A stretch of DNA of 64,000 nucleotides from Rhodococcoides kroppenstedtii (GCF_900111805.1 NZ_FOJN01000008.1:1-64000); one strand, 5' to 3'. Counted from the stretch's first letter, positions 50,957 to 60,748 are shown. The notes: a model not told the origin generated them from the sequence alone. Numbers and translations are program-made.

Positions 50957-53038
50957 TCAGTCCGTGTGACGACGCAGGCTCGACGGTCGGTGCACCCGGC
51001 CGTTGCGCGCTCCCGCGAACGGGGACGCATCCTCGTCGCCGTTCCCGGACTCGGATGCAGAATCCTCCGACGACGGGTTGCGGCCGGAACCGGCACCGCG
51101 CGAGCGCATTCGGCGCAGCGCCGAGGACGACGGCGCGGTCTTCTTCGGCGCCACTCGTGTGGGTGCCGATTCCTCCACCTCCGGCGACTCGTCGGTCCCG
51201 GTGCCCGTCGACGCGGTATCGGACAGCTCCGTGTCGGACGACTCCGTGTCGGACGACTCCGTCGACGCGACGTCGGGCTCGGTCGACTCCGCCGTCGAGT
51301 CCGCGCCCTCGGCCTCCGGGGCATCCTCGGTCGCCGACGTGTCCGCGTCGTCGCGGTCGACGTGCTCGTCCCGCGCCGCGGCGTCGTGATGCTCGACCAC
51401 GGTGAGCCGGTCCGTCACGGCGTCGGCCGGCGACACGGCCGCACTGTAGGTCTCGCGACCGTCGTGACCCCGGTAGTCGTCGAACTGCCCGTGGTCGTCG
51501 TACTGCCCGTGGTCGTCGTGGCCCCGGTGCTCGTCGTAGCCGGCGTCGTAGCCCCGACGGCCGTCGTGACCCTGGTGGTCGTCGTCGTACGGCTCGGTGG
51601 GGTCCTGGTACGGACGGGCCTCGTTCTGTGCCTCGTCGCGGCGGGGAGTGGGCCGCCGTGTGGCCGGGGCAGGGGTGGGCGCGGGGGCGGCCGCCGCCGG
51701 GGTGAGCGTGTCGGCGGCGGCGTCCTGCCCGCGGCGACGGAGCAGGGCGGGCGAGAAGCTCGCCGGGCGATGCGGCACCAGGATCGTGCCGGCCACGGAC
51801 GCGCCGATGTCGGTCAGCTCGGTGAGGACCTCCTCGAGGTCCGCCACCGTGGTGGTGCCGGCCTCGACGACCACGACGGTGTGGTCGGCGTGCGCGGCGA
51901 GGGCGAGGGCGTCGGTGCCGTCGGTGGTCCCGGTGGCGTCGACGAGCACGTAGTCGTGCTCGCGGCCGAGTTCCTGCAGGATCGTCGCGAAGCGTGCGGA
52001 CACGAGGAACGTGGCGGTGTCGCCGTCCACCTGGCCGAGCGGCAGGACCCGCAGATCGCCGACCTGCGTCGGTCGGGTCAGCTCGCTCGCCGACCGACGC
52101 TGATGCGCCAGGTCGGCCACGCCCGGCATCGTGGCCGGACGCATGCGGGAGGAGATGCCGCGGCCGGAGGTGGCGGCGTCGACCATGAGCGTCGACTTGC
52201 CGAGCACCGCCAGCGCGCGGGCGACGGGGAGCACCGTGTCGGACGCGGTCGACTGGCGCGACCGGGACGACGCGGCCGTCGACCCGACGAACACGACGAC
52301 GCGCGGCGACGCCTCGGCGAGCACGCCGTCGAGACGCAGGGCGACGCGGCGGGTGTCGGTGGTGCGCGACGACGCCTCGACACCGCCCAGGAAGTGCGTG
52401 GTGCTCAGCGCGGCGACCTGGCCGGTGGTGCGAATGCGCTTGTCCAGCCGGTCGCGCAGGTACGCGAGTCCGCAGCCGAGGAGGAGGCCGACCATCGTGC
52501 CGGCCGCGAGGTTCTTGGTGGGTGCGGGGCCGGCGGACGCCGACGGCGTGGTGGCGGGGTCGATCACCGTCACCTTGGCGGCGGGGGCGGCGCCCACCTG
52601 CGTGCTCTCGAGCTCGCCGACCAGATCTCGGAACTTGGCGACGACGAGATCGTTGATCACGCGCGCCTGGTCCGGGGTGTCGGCGGAGACGTCGACCGTC
52701 ATGATGACCGTGGCGGGGGCGAACGTCGCGGTGGTGCGCGAGGCGAGCTCGGCGGCCGTGGTGTCGAGCGAGAGTTCGGTGATGACGTCGTTCATGACGC
52801 GGTCACTGGTGACGAGGTCGACGTAGGACGTGATGCGTTGCTGCGCAGCCATTCCGCCCTGGTACGAGTCGGACACCGATGTCCCGGTCGCCATGCTGAC
52901 GTACATGCGGCTCTGCGCGGTGTACGAGTAGGTGAGCGACGAGGTGTACACCGCGCCGGCAACGATCCCGGCGACGACGCACGCGAGGATGATCATCCAG
53001 CGCCGCTTGGCGATCTCGAAGTAATCGTTCAGACCCAT
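50957..53038 (-). CDS. Wzz-type chain-length protein with lost P-loop and His/Asp/Tyr repeat tail
   Basis: A 693-residue protein starting MGLNDYFEIAKRRW, with Wzz membrane segments near 15-35 and 170-190. The cytoplasmic part keeps the fold spacing of a BY-kinase (VVVFVGSTAASS, YVLVDATGTTDGTDA). The Walker A GxGKT is absent, so it should not bind ATP normally. Residues about 478-535 are a repeat of His, Asp, Gly and Tyr (DDHGQYDDHGQFDDYRGHD). Residues 540-640 are acidic and Ser/Thr-rich, and the end is basic. Its ATG overlaps the polymerase stop by ten bases. The likely role is control of chain length for the second polymer. Confidence 0.85.
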   Translation of the reverse strand: MGLNDYFEIAKRRWMIILACVVAGIVAGAVYTSSLTYSYTAQSRMYVSMATGTSVSDSYQGGMAAQQRITSYVDLVTSDRVMNDVITELSLDTTAAELASRTTATFAPATVIMTVDVSADTPDQARVINDLVVAKFRDLVGELESTQVGAAPAAKVTVIDPATTPSASAGPAPTKNLAAGTMVGLLLGCGLAYLRDRLDKRIRTTGQVAALSTTHFLGGVEASSRTTDTRRVALRLDGVLAEASPRVVVFVGSTAASSRSRQSTASDTVLPVARALAVLGKSTLMVDAATSGRGISSRMRPATMPGVADLAHQRRSASELTRPTQVGDLRVLPLGQVDGDTATFLVSARFATILQELGREHDYVLVDATGTTDGTDALALAAHADHTVVVVEAGTTTVADLEEVLTELTDIGASVAGTILVPHRPASFSPALLRRRGQDAAADTLTPAAAAPAPTPAPATRRPTPRRDEAQNEARPYQDPTEPYDDDHQGHDGRRGYDAGYDEHRGHDDHGQYDDHGQFDDYRGHDGRETYSAAVSPADAVTDRLTVVEHHDAAARDEHVDRDDADTSATEDAPEAEGADSTAESTEPDVASTESSDTESSDTELSDTASTGTGTDESPEVEESAPTRVAPKKTAPSSSALRRMRSRGAGSGRNPSSEDSASESGNGDEDASPFAGARNGRVHRPSSLRRHTD

Positions 53039-54417
53039 GATGGCGATCCTTTACGTCGACTGTCGATGTCGGGGTAGTCGAAGGTCGTGGGCGGCGGTAT
53101 CGCCCGCGACTGTCTGCCGTACTCCCCGACCACGAGCGTCACGATCCAGACCAGGATCGCGAGTTGGAGAGACTTGCCGAGAGATTCGGTGGTGCCGAGG
53201 ATTCCGCGCTCGAAGAGCACCGGGTACTCGATGAGCGTCAGCCCGAGCACCACCGGGACGAAGTGGCGCGCGGTGAGCATGCGCACGGTGATCAGCACCA
53301 TGACGAAGGTGAAGGTCATGGAGACCGCCACCCCGGCGTAACCGCCGAGGACGAAACCCTCGCTGATGTTGCCCTCGGCGAGCGAGACCGAGACGGTCCG
53401 CATGTCGACCGAGGAGCCGCGAACCTGTTGTGCCCAGGCGGTTCCGGATTGGAACTTCTCCGCCCCCAGGATCTGCGACGGAATGAAGTTGAGGACGGCG
53501 TTGCGCGCGACGTCGAGGTGCGAGATCCACTCCCGCCCGTTCATGAAGTACGCGTCGGTGGCCGCCTCGAGCAGGTCGAACCGGCGCAGGATCGGCAGGA
53601 ACGGCTGCACCACAGGGGGATAGCTCGCCTCGGCGAGCGCACTGATGGCCTCGGTCTCCGGATCGACCTTGAGCGCCTGCAGGAGGCCGAACGCGCCGAT
53701 CGCCGTGACCGAGATGCCGGCGACGCCGAGCACGGTCCGGCGGGTCCAGCCGATGAAGGCGAACCGCACCGCGACCGCGAGGGCCGCACCCATGACGGGC
53801 GTCTTGGACTCCACGATCACCGTCCAGACCAGCTCCATGCCCAGCAGGAAGCCGAGCAGGATCGTGGTGCGCTGCCACGTCGCCGGGCGGGCGAAGACGA
53901 TGAGCCCCAACGCACCCACGGTGGCCATGGTGGCGGCGAAATCGAGGAAGGGGTTGGCGCTGGTGACCTCGCCGGCCGAACCGGCGCTGCCGGTGGCCCA
54001 CGAGACGAAGCGCCCGCCGAGACCCATCACGTAGACGACGGCGAGACCGCGGAAGAAATCCGGGTCCGCGGTCGGGGCGACGGGGGAGCGGGGGACGACG
54101 TTCCGGGAGCGCTGCCACAGCACGTACGCCACCACCAGGGCGACGTAGAACCACAGGCCGAACGTCACCGGCTTCAGCACCTCGGCGATGCCCTTGTCGT
54201 AGCCCATGGTGGCCAGGCGCGGGTCGGCGAGACTGTCGGCGAACTGCGGTTCCGGCAGCACCCACAGCAGCACGACGGGGCGTGCGACGTAGCTGAGCGA
54301 CCAGTACGCGACCTGGGCCACCACGAAGACGCGCGCGACGCCGCGCAGGTTCAGGCCCGCGATCAGCAGCGCCGTCAGCGCGAGTGCCGTCACCACGACG
54401 GACGTCACGGCGCTCAT
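53029..54417 (-). CDS. Wzy-like polymerase of the second locus
   Basis: A 462-residue integral membrane protein with about ten to eleven hydrophobic segments. A long external loop near 280-360 contains YFMNGREWISHLDVARNAVLNFIPSQILGAEKFQSG. Topology and place, between glycosyltransferases and the chain-length protein, fit an O-antigen or EPS polymerase of the divergent type seen in actinobacteria. No short motif proves it. Its ATG overlaps the CgeB-like gene stop (ATGA). Confidence 0.72.
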   Translation of the reverse strand: MSAVTSVVVTALALTALLIAGLNLRGVARVFVVAQVAYWSLSYVARPVVLLWVLPEPQFADSLADPRLATMGYDKGIAEVLKPVTFGLWFYVALVVAYVLWQRSRNVVPRSPVAPTADPDFFRGLAVVYVMGLGGRFVSWATGSAGSAGEVTSANPFLDFAATMATVGALGLIVFARPATWQRTTILLGFLLGMELVWTVIVESKTPVMGAALAVAVRFAFIGWTRRTVLGVAGISVTAIGAFGLLQALKVDPETEAISALAEASYPPVVQPFLPILRRFDLLEAATDAYFMNGREWISHLDVARNAVLNFIPSQILGAEKFQSGTAWAQQVRGSSVDMRTVSVSLAEGNISEGFVLGGYAGVAVSMTFTFVMVLITVRMLTARHFVPVVLGLTLIEYPVLFERGILGTTESLGKSLQLAILVWIVTLVVGEYGRQSRAIPPPTTFDYPDIDSRRKGSPSWV

Positions 54418-55418
54418 CGGATCGCCGCCGTGATCTCGCGGGCGCGGTCGACGTACGCGTGACCGTCGGCCACGATGCGGACCCGGCCGCGTTCGGCCAT
54501 GTCCCGGGCCTTGTCCGGTTCCGTCTCGGCCCACGCCAGGATCTCGGCGAGCTCCTCGGGGGTGGAGAACAGGCGGCACTCGGTTCCGTCGTCGAGCAGC
54601 CGGGCGTGCTCGTGCGTGCGCTCCCCGACGAACAGTCCACCCGCCGCCGGCACCTCGAAGGTGCGGCACGTGTGGGTGTCGCGGTTGTCGGAGTTCAGCA
54701 GCACCAGGTTGGCGCCGATCGAGGCGACGGCGCCCGAGAACTCCTCGCCGTACACCGCACCGCCGAGGTGCGCCGAGGTGGCCCGCAGCGCGGGAACACG
54801 ACGCCAGCCGGGACCCAGAACGGCCATGCGTGCGCCGTGGATGCGGGCGAGATCGGTGACGAAGTCGCGCCGGTCGGGGCGGCACGCGCCGACGAAGCCG
54901 ACGGTGAACTCCTGCGGGGATCGTCGCGCGGTGGGCCGGTGCCACGCCGGGTCGTAGGCGCTGAGGACGAACAGCGTCTCCCGCGCCCCGCGCTCGGCGA
55001 GTTCCGGGACGTTGTGTTCCTTGGTGGTGATCACCAGGTCCCAGTCCCGTTCGCGCCGCAGGTACTCGGGCGTGGTGTTGTACGGGTTGGCGACGTCGTC
55101 CGGGCTGTAGTGCACGCGGACGGCGGCGGGCAGGGCCAGCAGCCGATCCTGGTCCAGATGCACGGTGCGGAAACAGAACAGCATGTCGGGCCGGAAATCC
55201 CGCGCCGCGGCGTCGATCCGCCGATGCAGATCGGCCAGCACCCACGGCGCGCGGCCGCGACCGAGCTTGGCGTAGACCCACGGCGGAGTGAGTCGACCGG
55301 GGAGGGCGACGGGGGTCGTGTCGATCACCAGGACGTCGTGACCCGCCTCGCGGAACCCGTCGGCCATCGAGCGTGCGTTGCTGCCCACCCAGTCGTCACC
55401 GAGGAAGAGGATTCTCAT
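54414..55418 (-). CDS. CgeB-like glycosyltransferase
   Basis: A 334-residue GT-B protein starting MRILFLGDDWVGSNARSMADGF. The first domain has FCFRTVHLDQDRLLAL and VHYSPDDVANPYN. The second has VGFVGACRPDRRDFVTDL and the donor-site block TCRTFEVPAAGGLFVGERT, typical of CgeB/Glyco_trans_1_2 proteins. It should add one sugar to the second repeat unit. It overlaps genes on both sides by four bases. Confidence 0.82.
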   Translation of the reverse strand: MRILFLGDDWVGSNARSMADGFREAGHDVLVIDTTPVALPGRLTPPWVYAKLGRGRAPWVLADLHRRIDAAARDFRPDMLFCFRTVHLDQDRLLALPAAVRVHYSPDDVANPYNTTPEYLRRERDWDLVITTKEHNVPELAERGARETLFVLSAYDPAWHRPTARRSPQEFTVGFVGACRPDRRDFVTDLARIHGARMAVLGPGWRRVPALRATSAHLGGAVYGEEFSGAVASIGANLVLLNSDNRDTHTCRTFEVPAAGGLFVGERTHEHARLLDDGTECRLFSTPEELAEILAWAETEPDKARDMAERGRVRIVADGHAYVDRAREITAAIR

Positions 55419-56788
55419 CGCTCACCTCCCGGAGCGGCAAGCCGCACCGGAACGAGCGGCTCGGTGATCGCGTCGTCCTGGCGGACGTCGCTGCGCCGAC
55501 GCAGCATGCGCACGCGCAGCAGATACCAGGTGGCAACGGCGATCTCGCAGGTGAACGTGCCGAAGACCAGCGCCCAGACCGACCCGGTGGCCACCGCGGC
55601 GAGCAGCGCGCCGCCCGCGAAAATCGCACCGACGACGGCCCCGATCAAGGTCCCGCGGGTGTCCTGCTGGACCGGCAGCACGGCCGTCGTGACGAACGAC
55701 GTCAGCGCGGTGAAAGGCAGAATGAACGCCTGCACGCGCATGATCTCGACGGCGCCGGTGAACTCGGCGCCGAAGATCAGTGGAATGACCCAGGGGGCGG
55801 CGATCCACAGCGCCACCGAGACGCCCGCGGCGATGGCGACGGTGGCTCGGAGCCCGCGGAACGCATTGCCCCAGAAGTGATCCTCGCGCCCCCGAGCGAG
55901 CCGGGGCAGCAACCCGTAACCGATGGCGTCGAGCAACGACTGGAACGCCCGCACCAACCGGTCGCTCGCGGAGAACAATCCGAGGGACGCCGCGGTGAGT
56001 GCGACCGAGTAGAAGCTGGCCGCGCCCTGGCCGTAGCTGGTGATGAGCAGACGCGACGTGAGCACGGGCGCACCCATTCTCACCATGGCGAGCACCCCGT
56101 CGGGCCGCGACGGCAGACCGTGCTCGGTGAGCGTCAGGCGCCAGGTGAGCACCACGTTCACCAGCGTCGAGAGCAGGAGGCACAGCATGGCCACCGACGC
56201 GCTGGGGAAGTGCGGGAGCAGACCGACAAGCAGCACCAGGTAGAGGACGCGGCCGATGGACTGGTACACGACGCCGATGCCGAACCTGGCCTCCGCCACC
56301 AGAACCCAGTCGTCGCCGAACGAGGAGACCCCGCCCGCGAACAGTCCGAGCAGCACCATGTGGAGGTGGACGTGGGCGTCGATCAGCATGCCCAGCGCGA
56401 GCGCGACGCCCATCGTGCTCAGCACCCCGGCGCGCAGGGCCAGGTAGTTGCCGCGCAGGCGATTGACGTTGTCCGCGTTCATCATCGCGGCCAGGAAGGT
56501 CGTAATGCCCATGTCCACCAGCAGCGCGCCGATGAAGTAGGCCGACATGCCGATGGCGAGCAGGCCCAGGCCCTCGGTACCGAGGATGCGGGCGGTCAAC
56601 GGCAGCGTGACGATGGTGACCAGGTACTGCCCGTACTTGCCGAAGCTGACGAACGCGATGTCGCGGATCGCCGCGAGGCGCGGCGGAACACGCAGGCGCC
56701 GACGCGGAGTCCTGGGTGCGGCTGCCTCGGGTGCGCCGGGCTCGGTACGTCCCGTCAGGTCGATGCGGTCGGTGGCGTCATCCCACAC
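55415..56788 (-). CDS. Wzx-like flippase of the second locus
   Basis: A 457-residue protein with about twelve membrane segments and a 40-residue polar N-terminus. The first helix block is FVSFGKYGQYLVTIVTLPLTARILGTEGLG, a MOP/Wzx signature. A central GAPVLTSRLLITSYGQGAASFYSVALTAASLGLFSASDRLV follows. It would export lipid-linked repeat units. The GTG at 56788 follows GGAGGGAG by nine bases and overlaps the preceding gene by 11 bases. It is unlike the flippase at 13.8 kb in length and sequence. Confidence 0.85.
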   Translation of the reverse strand: MWDDATDRIDLTGRTEPGAPEAAAPRTPRRRLRVPPRLAAIRDIAFVSFGKYGQYLVTIVTLPLTARILGTEGLGLLAIGMSAYFIGALLVDMGITTFLAAMMNADNVNRLRGNYLALRAGVLSTMGVALALGMLIDAHVHLHMVLLGLFAGGVSSFGDDWVLVAEARFGIGVVYQSIGRVLYLVLLVGLLPHFPSASVAMLCLLLSTLVNVVLTWRLTLTEHGLPSRPDGVLAMVRMGAPVLTSRLLITSYGQGAASFYSVALTAASLGLFSASDRLVRAFQSLLDAIGYGLLPRLARGREDHFWGNAFRGLRATVAIAAGVSVALWIAAPWVIPLIFGAEFTGAVEIMRVQAFILPFTALTSFVTTAVLPVQQDTRGTLIGAVVGAIFAGGALLAAVATGSVWALVFGTFTCEIAVATWYLLRVRMLRRRSDVRQDDAITEPLVPVRLAAPGGER

Positions 56789-57971
56789 GGGATTCTCCCT
56801 CCGACTGCGACTCCGACCCGGGCAGCGCGCGCACCGGCGCGGGCCGACCGACGATGCGGGCGAGGAAATCCTCGACGGCACGGGCGGATTCGGCCACGTC
56901 GAACTCGGCGGCGCGGGCCGGCGCGGCCTCGGCCAGCCGCGCGCGCAGACCACGGTCCGCGACGAGGCGGTCCAACGCCGCGGCGAGGACGGCCGGGTCC
57001 CCCGACGGCACGAGCAGGCCGTCGACCCCGTCGCGCACGATCTCGGCGGGCCCGCCCGGTCCCGACGCCACGACGGCGCAGCCGGCCAGCATGCCCTCGA
57101 CGATCACCTGACCGAAGGGCTCGGCGGTGAGGGTGCAGTGCACCAGGACGTCGGACCGGCGCATGTACTCGGTGGGATCGTCGACGTGACCGGTGAACAG
57201 GACGGGGACGTCGAGCGTCGCCGCGCGCGCCTCGAGCTCCTCGCGGTACGGCTCCTCACCGAAGAACGTGCCGCCGACGAGGTAGACCCGCTCGGGGCGC
57301 GTCGTCATCCGCGCGAGCGCGTCGAGCAGCACCACGTGCCCCTTCCACGGCGTCAGGCGCGCCACGAGGCACAGCACCGTGCGGTCGGGCTCGGCCTGCG
57401 CGCGGCGCAGCGGGCTGCGGCCCGTCGGGTCGATGCCCGGGTACGCGACCACCGACGGGCGGCGACGCGCGGGCAGCGAGTCGAGCGTCGACACGCTGTT
57501 GGCGACGAAGCCGGCACAGACCACCCGGCCCAGTAGACGCAGGACGGCGGACAGCACGGTGCCGAAGTACTCGGCCGAGATGCGATCGTGCGAATGCCAC
57601 ACCAGCGGGATGCCGGCGCGTCGTGACGCGACGGTGCCCATGAGCAGGGCCTTAGTGGACTCGGCGACGAGCACGTCGGCGCCGCGCTCGCGCGCGACGC
57701 GGCCGACCTCCCAGCCCAGCCGGACCAGTCCGGTGACGCCGCGGAGCACCCGCGCCGGGGACAGGCCCCCGATGGTCACCGTGCGGCTGTCGAACGACCC
57801 GTCGACGACTACGGTGTCGATGCCGTCGGCCCGGACACGCTCGACCATGGGGCCGTACTCGGTGAACGCCACGGTGACGTCGGTGTCGCGCATCGAGCGG
57901 ACCAGACGGTGCAGGGCGATCTCGGCGCCCGACGGGGCGGCGGTGTGCGCGAGGAACAGGGCCCGGGTCAC
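56778..57971 (-). CDS. GT4-type glycosyltransferase
   Basis: A 397-residue GT-B enzyme beginning MTRALFLAHTAAPSGAEIALHRL. The donor domain starts VLCLVARLTPWKGHVVLLDAL (about 195), and the acidic pair is in TAEPFGQVIVEGMLAGCAVVASGPGGPAEI (about 290). The GTG overlaps the stop of the upstream glycosyltransferase (GTGA). Donor and acceptor are unknown. The last 40 residues are Pro/Ser-rich. Confidence 0.87.
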   Translation of the reverse strand: MTRALFLAHTAAPSGAEIALHRLVRSMRDTDVTVAFTEYGPMVERVRADGIDTVVVDGSFDSRTVTIGGLSPARVLRGVTGLVRLGWEVGRVARERGADVLVAESTKALLMGTVASRRAGIPLVWHSHDRISAEYFGTVLSAVLRLLGRVVCAGFVANSVSTLDSLPARRRPSVVAYPGIDPTGRSPLRRAQAEPDRTVLCLVARLTPWKGHVVLLDALARMTTRPERVYLVGGTFFGEEPYREELEARAATLDVPVLFTGHVDDPTEYMRRSDVLVHCTLTAEPFGQVIVEGMLAGCAVVASGPGGPAEIVRDGVDGLLVPSGDPAVLAAALDRLVADRGLRARLAEAAPARAAEFDVAESARAVEDFLARIVGRPAPVRALPGSESQSEGESRVG

Positions 57972-59077
57972 GACGCCACCTCCCGGTACAACTCGACGTG
58001 CTCGGCCGCGGCGGAGTCCCAGGAGAAGCGTTCCGCGTGGGCGCGGCAGGCCTCGGCACCGGGGACGACGCCGCCCAGAGCGGTGGTGAGGCGGGCCGCG
58101 AGCGCGTCGCTGTCCCCGGCCGGAACGATGAGCGAGGGGTCGAGACCGGCGACGGCGTCCGGCAGACCGCCGCAGTCGGTGACCACGGGCGGGCACCCGA
58201 CCGCGCACGATTCCAGGGCGATCAGCCCGAAGCCCTCGAGCGCGACCGTCGGGACCACCGACACGGTGGCCGCCGCGTAGAGGCTGCGCAGCCGCGCGTC
58301 GTCGACGCGGCCGAGGAACTCGATGGACGACGACGCGGGCGAGCTCGCGGCGAGCGCGCGCAGCGCACTTTCCTGCGTGCCCTCGCCGACGACGAGCAGC
58401 CGGGCGTCGGGATGGGCCGACGCCACCGCCGGCCAGGCCGCGATCAGACGGTCGATGCCCATGCGGTTCTCGAGCCGACGTACGCACAGCACGGTCGGGC
58501 GGTCGGACCGGCGCTGGGCCGGGACGGTGAAGCGAGCGAGGTCGACGCCGGGCGCGATGACGCGGATCCGGTCGGCGTCGACGCCGTAGTCGGTCCGCAA
58601 CAGCCGGGCGGAGTGTTCGGAGAGGACGACGAACCGATCGATGTCCAGGAAACGCAGCCGCTCCACCCAGTACTTGGCGCGGACCGCGGCCGGACTCTCT
58701 CCGGAGGCGGCGCTCTCCGCGGCCCAGGGACCGTGGAAGTGCGCGACCGAGGGCAGCCGGCCCCGGCGACCCAACGCCGGGCGGCCGAACAGGCTGAAGT
58801 GACGATCGACGACGGTGGAGGAACTCAGACCGCGGTCATCGCGGAGGGAGGTCCACACGCGAGCCACCGTGGAGCCGGAGCTGGGCCCCCACGAGTGCCC
58901 ACCAGCGGCCGCGTTCCCGAAGGCCGACGCGCTGACGCGGGTGTCCGGCCGAGCCTGCAGCGACTGGAACAGGTCGGTGAAGTAACGATTGAGCCCGCCC
59001 GGAGTGGTGGCGAACCACTCGGCGCCGGTCATGTGGACCTGCACCGTCGAAGTGGCCGTCACGGATGCGGGTGTCAT
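57968..59077 (-). CDS. GT4-type glycosyltransferase, first gene of the long leftward operon
   Basis: A 369-residue GT-B enzyme. The N-terminal domain includes HMTGAEWFATTPGGLNRYFTDLF, the donor domain starts TVLCVRRLENRMGIDRLIAAW (about 190), and the acidic pair is in ALEGFGLIALESCAVGCPPVVTDCGGLP (about 275). The ATG at 59077 is the first good start; an AAAGG lies 14 bases ahead. A downstream GTG at about 59062 is possible. It opens an eight-gene operon to 47.8 kb with overlaps at nearly every junction. Confidence 0.87.
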   Translation of the reverse strand: MTPASVTATSTVQVHMTGAEWFATTPGGLNRYFTDLFQSLQARPDTRVSASAFGNAAAGGHSWGPSSGSTVARVWTSLRDDRGLSSSTVVDRHFSLFGRPALGRRGRLPSVAHFHGPWAAESAASGESPAAVRAKYWVERLRFLDIDRFVVLSEHSARLLRTDYGVDADRIRVIAPGVDLARFTVPAQRRSDRPTVLCVRRLENRMGIDRLIAAWPAVASAHPDARLLVVGEGTQESALRALAASSPASSSIEFLGRVDDARLRSLYAAATVSVVPTVALEGFGLIALESCAVGCPPVVTDCGGLPDAVAGLDPSLIVPAGDSDALAARLTTALGGVVPGAEACRAHAERFSWDSAAAEHVELYREVAS

Positions 59078-59480
59078 CGGGGTCCATAGCCTTTCCCTCT
59101 CGTGGGTGTGCGTGTGCACACGGCGTGTCCGTCCGCATCGCTGTTTCTGTGAGGTGGAACCAGGAGGTGCCTGGTTCCCGCTCGCGAACCGGTCGAGTGC
59201 GGGCGATGCCGGCAATGTGGTCTCCCCCGTCCGTCGACTTCTGCTCCGGCCCCGCTCGGAGCAGTACGTCCGGGGTATCGGCTGCGCTGCCGATGCCGTC
59301 CCACCCGGTCGCGCATCGCACTACCAGGCAGTAAGGTGTGATCCGGTCGTGTTTGTGACTGGAAACGACGGCGCAGTACCCTATTGCTGGCTTTAACATA
59401 CCGGAAGAATCTTTCGTCCGCCATAACGCTCACGAGGACCGGTTTGCCGATCCGCCGGTGAGTGTCCGTCCGGGAGAGTT
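59078..59480. promoter_or_regulatory. Divergent regulatory region of the second polysaccharide operon
   Basis: The 403 bases between divergent genes hold no supported gene. Features are a perfect inverted repeat GGAACCAGG-N5-CCTGGTTCC at 59156-59164/59170-59178, near the start of the leftward operon, and TTGTGA (59353-59358) with TACCCT (59377-59382) spaced by 18 bases on the + strand. The inverted repeat would lie in the leader of the leftward transcript or serve as an operator. AT content peaks near 59380-59430. Confidence 0.45.
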
Positions 59481-60662
59481 GTGAGAGATGACAACGCGAG
59501 TGGAGTCGCGCTGATGCGAGAGACGGTCGACGCGACGGTCGTCGCGTCGGTGCGTGACGACGCTCGTGACTCTCGTGGCGGCGTCGGCGGTGCCGACTTT
59601 CGTGCTGCCGCTCCGGTGCGGACCGGGTGCGCGACCGTGGTGGTCCTCGATTTCGGGCGGACCGGGACCGGCGTGACCGTGGTGGGGGTCGACGAGGACC
59701 GGGTGGTCGACGAGGTGCGCTGGCCGTCGCCGAGCGGCGACGCGTGCGACCTGATCGTGCTCGACCATCTGCGCGCGCAGGGGATCCTCGGCCCGCGCGA
59801 CGGCGACCGCGAGTCCCCGGAGATCCTCACGTTCTGCCGGTCGGTGAAGGAATCGCTGTCCACGTCCACCGCGGCCCGGACGCCCGCGTCCGGTCCGGGC
59901 GGGCCGGTCACCCTCATCACCCGCGCCGATTTCGAGGACGCTCTCCGGCCGTCTCTGGAGGACCTCGTCGATCGGGTCGCCGCCCTGGTGCGCGACGCCG
60001 GTCGGGTCACGGAGGCCGTGGTGCTCACCGGCGGCGGGGCGGCCGTGCCGCTCGTGCGGACGGTGGTCGAGGAGCGGTTGGCGCCGATCCTGCCGGAGGT
60101 GGCGGCGGCCGCCGACGCCGTGCCGGCCGCGCGGGTCGTCGAGGCTGCCCGGGAGCCCTCCCCGGAACCCTCCCCGGAATCCGAAGTCCCGACTGCCGAG
60201 ACCCCGGCACCTGCCGTCGATCGGCCCGCCGCTCCCGATGCTGCTGTGCCAGGTGCCGGTCCCGAGCCCCGCGCGCACGAAGAGCCCGACCGTCGGGACT
60301 CACGGTCGTTCGCGTACTCGGCCGTCGAGACCGCGCCCGTGCAGGACGACGCGGACTGGGACCTGCTCGACGACCCACCGCCCGGCCCGCAGCGCCGCCG
60401 CCTGTGGACCGCCGTCCTCGTGGTGGCGTTGATCGTCGTCGCGGCCGGTGCCGCCGCCTGGGCGTACCTGGGGACGGCCACGCCGATGGACGGACCGGAC
60501 GGCGCCGGACCCGCCGTACCGCCGACCGCCACCGTGGCGACCGACCCGCGGGGAACGTCGGTGGCTCCCACCACGGCGGCGAGCGACGAGGACGCCGACG
60601 GGGACGGGTTCCCGGACAGCTGGGGCGACGACATCGGGTCCCGGCTCGGCACGGCCAACTGA
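59481..60662 (+). CDS. Half-length Hsp70-like membrane protein with Ca-binding-like tail
   Basis: A 393-residue protein. It retains the phosphate-2 motif VVVLDFGRTGTGVTVVGVD (about 53) and the adenosine motif VVLTGGGAAVPLVRTVV (about 178). It lacks the phosphate-1 half, so the actin-type ATP site is incomplete. An acidic Pro/Glu linker leads to one membrane segment (about 312-332). The outside end DEDADGDGFPDSWGDD looks like an EF-hand or thrombospondin-type Ca-binding loop. The GTG at 59481 has GGGAG close by. It is related to the protein at 41.3 kb. It precedes the DUF1839 gene by 86 bases. Confidence 0.65.
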   Translation: MRDDNASGVALMRETVDATVVASVRDDARDSRGGVGGADFRAAAPVRTGCATVVVLDFGRTGTGVTVVGVDEDRVVDEVRWPSPSGDACDLIVLDHLRAQGILGPRDGDRESPEILTFCRSVKESLSTSTAARTPASGPGGPVTLITRADFEDALRPSLEDLVDRVAALVRDAGRVTEAVVLTGGGAAVPLVRTVVEERLAPILPEVAAAADAVPAARVVEAAREPSPEPSPESEVPTAETPAPAVDRPAAPDAAVPGAGPEPRAHEEPDRRDSRSFAYSAVETAPVQDDADWDLLDDPPPGPQRRRLWTAVLVVALIVVAAGAAAWAYLGTATPMDGPDGAGPAVPPTATVATDPRGTSVAPTTAASDEDADGDGFPDSWGDDIGSRLGTAN

Positions 60663-60748
60663 ATCCGGCCGGTCCCGCGCGGGGATCGGCGCACACACGG
60701 TGTCGGGGGACACGACCAACGGTTCGACAAAGGAACGAGGACACGACG

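Noticed and set aside
51420-51600. The repeated GTCGTCGTACTGCCCGTGG-like units looked like a CRISPR or tandem-repeat array.
   Set aside because: The units are in frame and encode the His/Asp/Gly/Tyr tail of the chain-length protein; there are no unique spacers between equal repeats.
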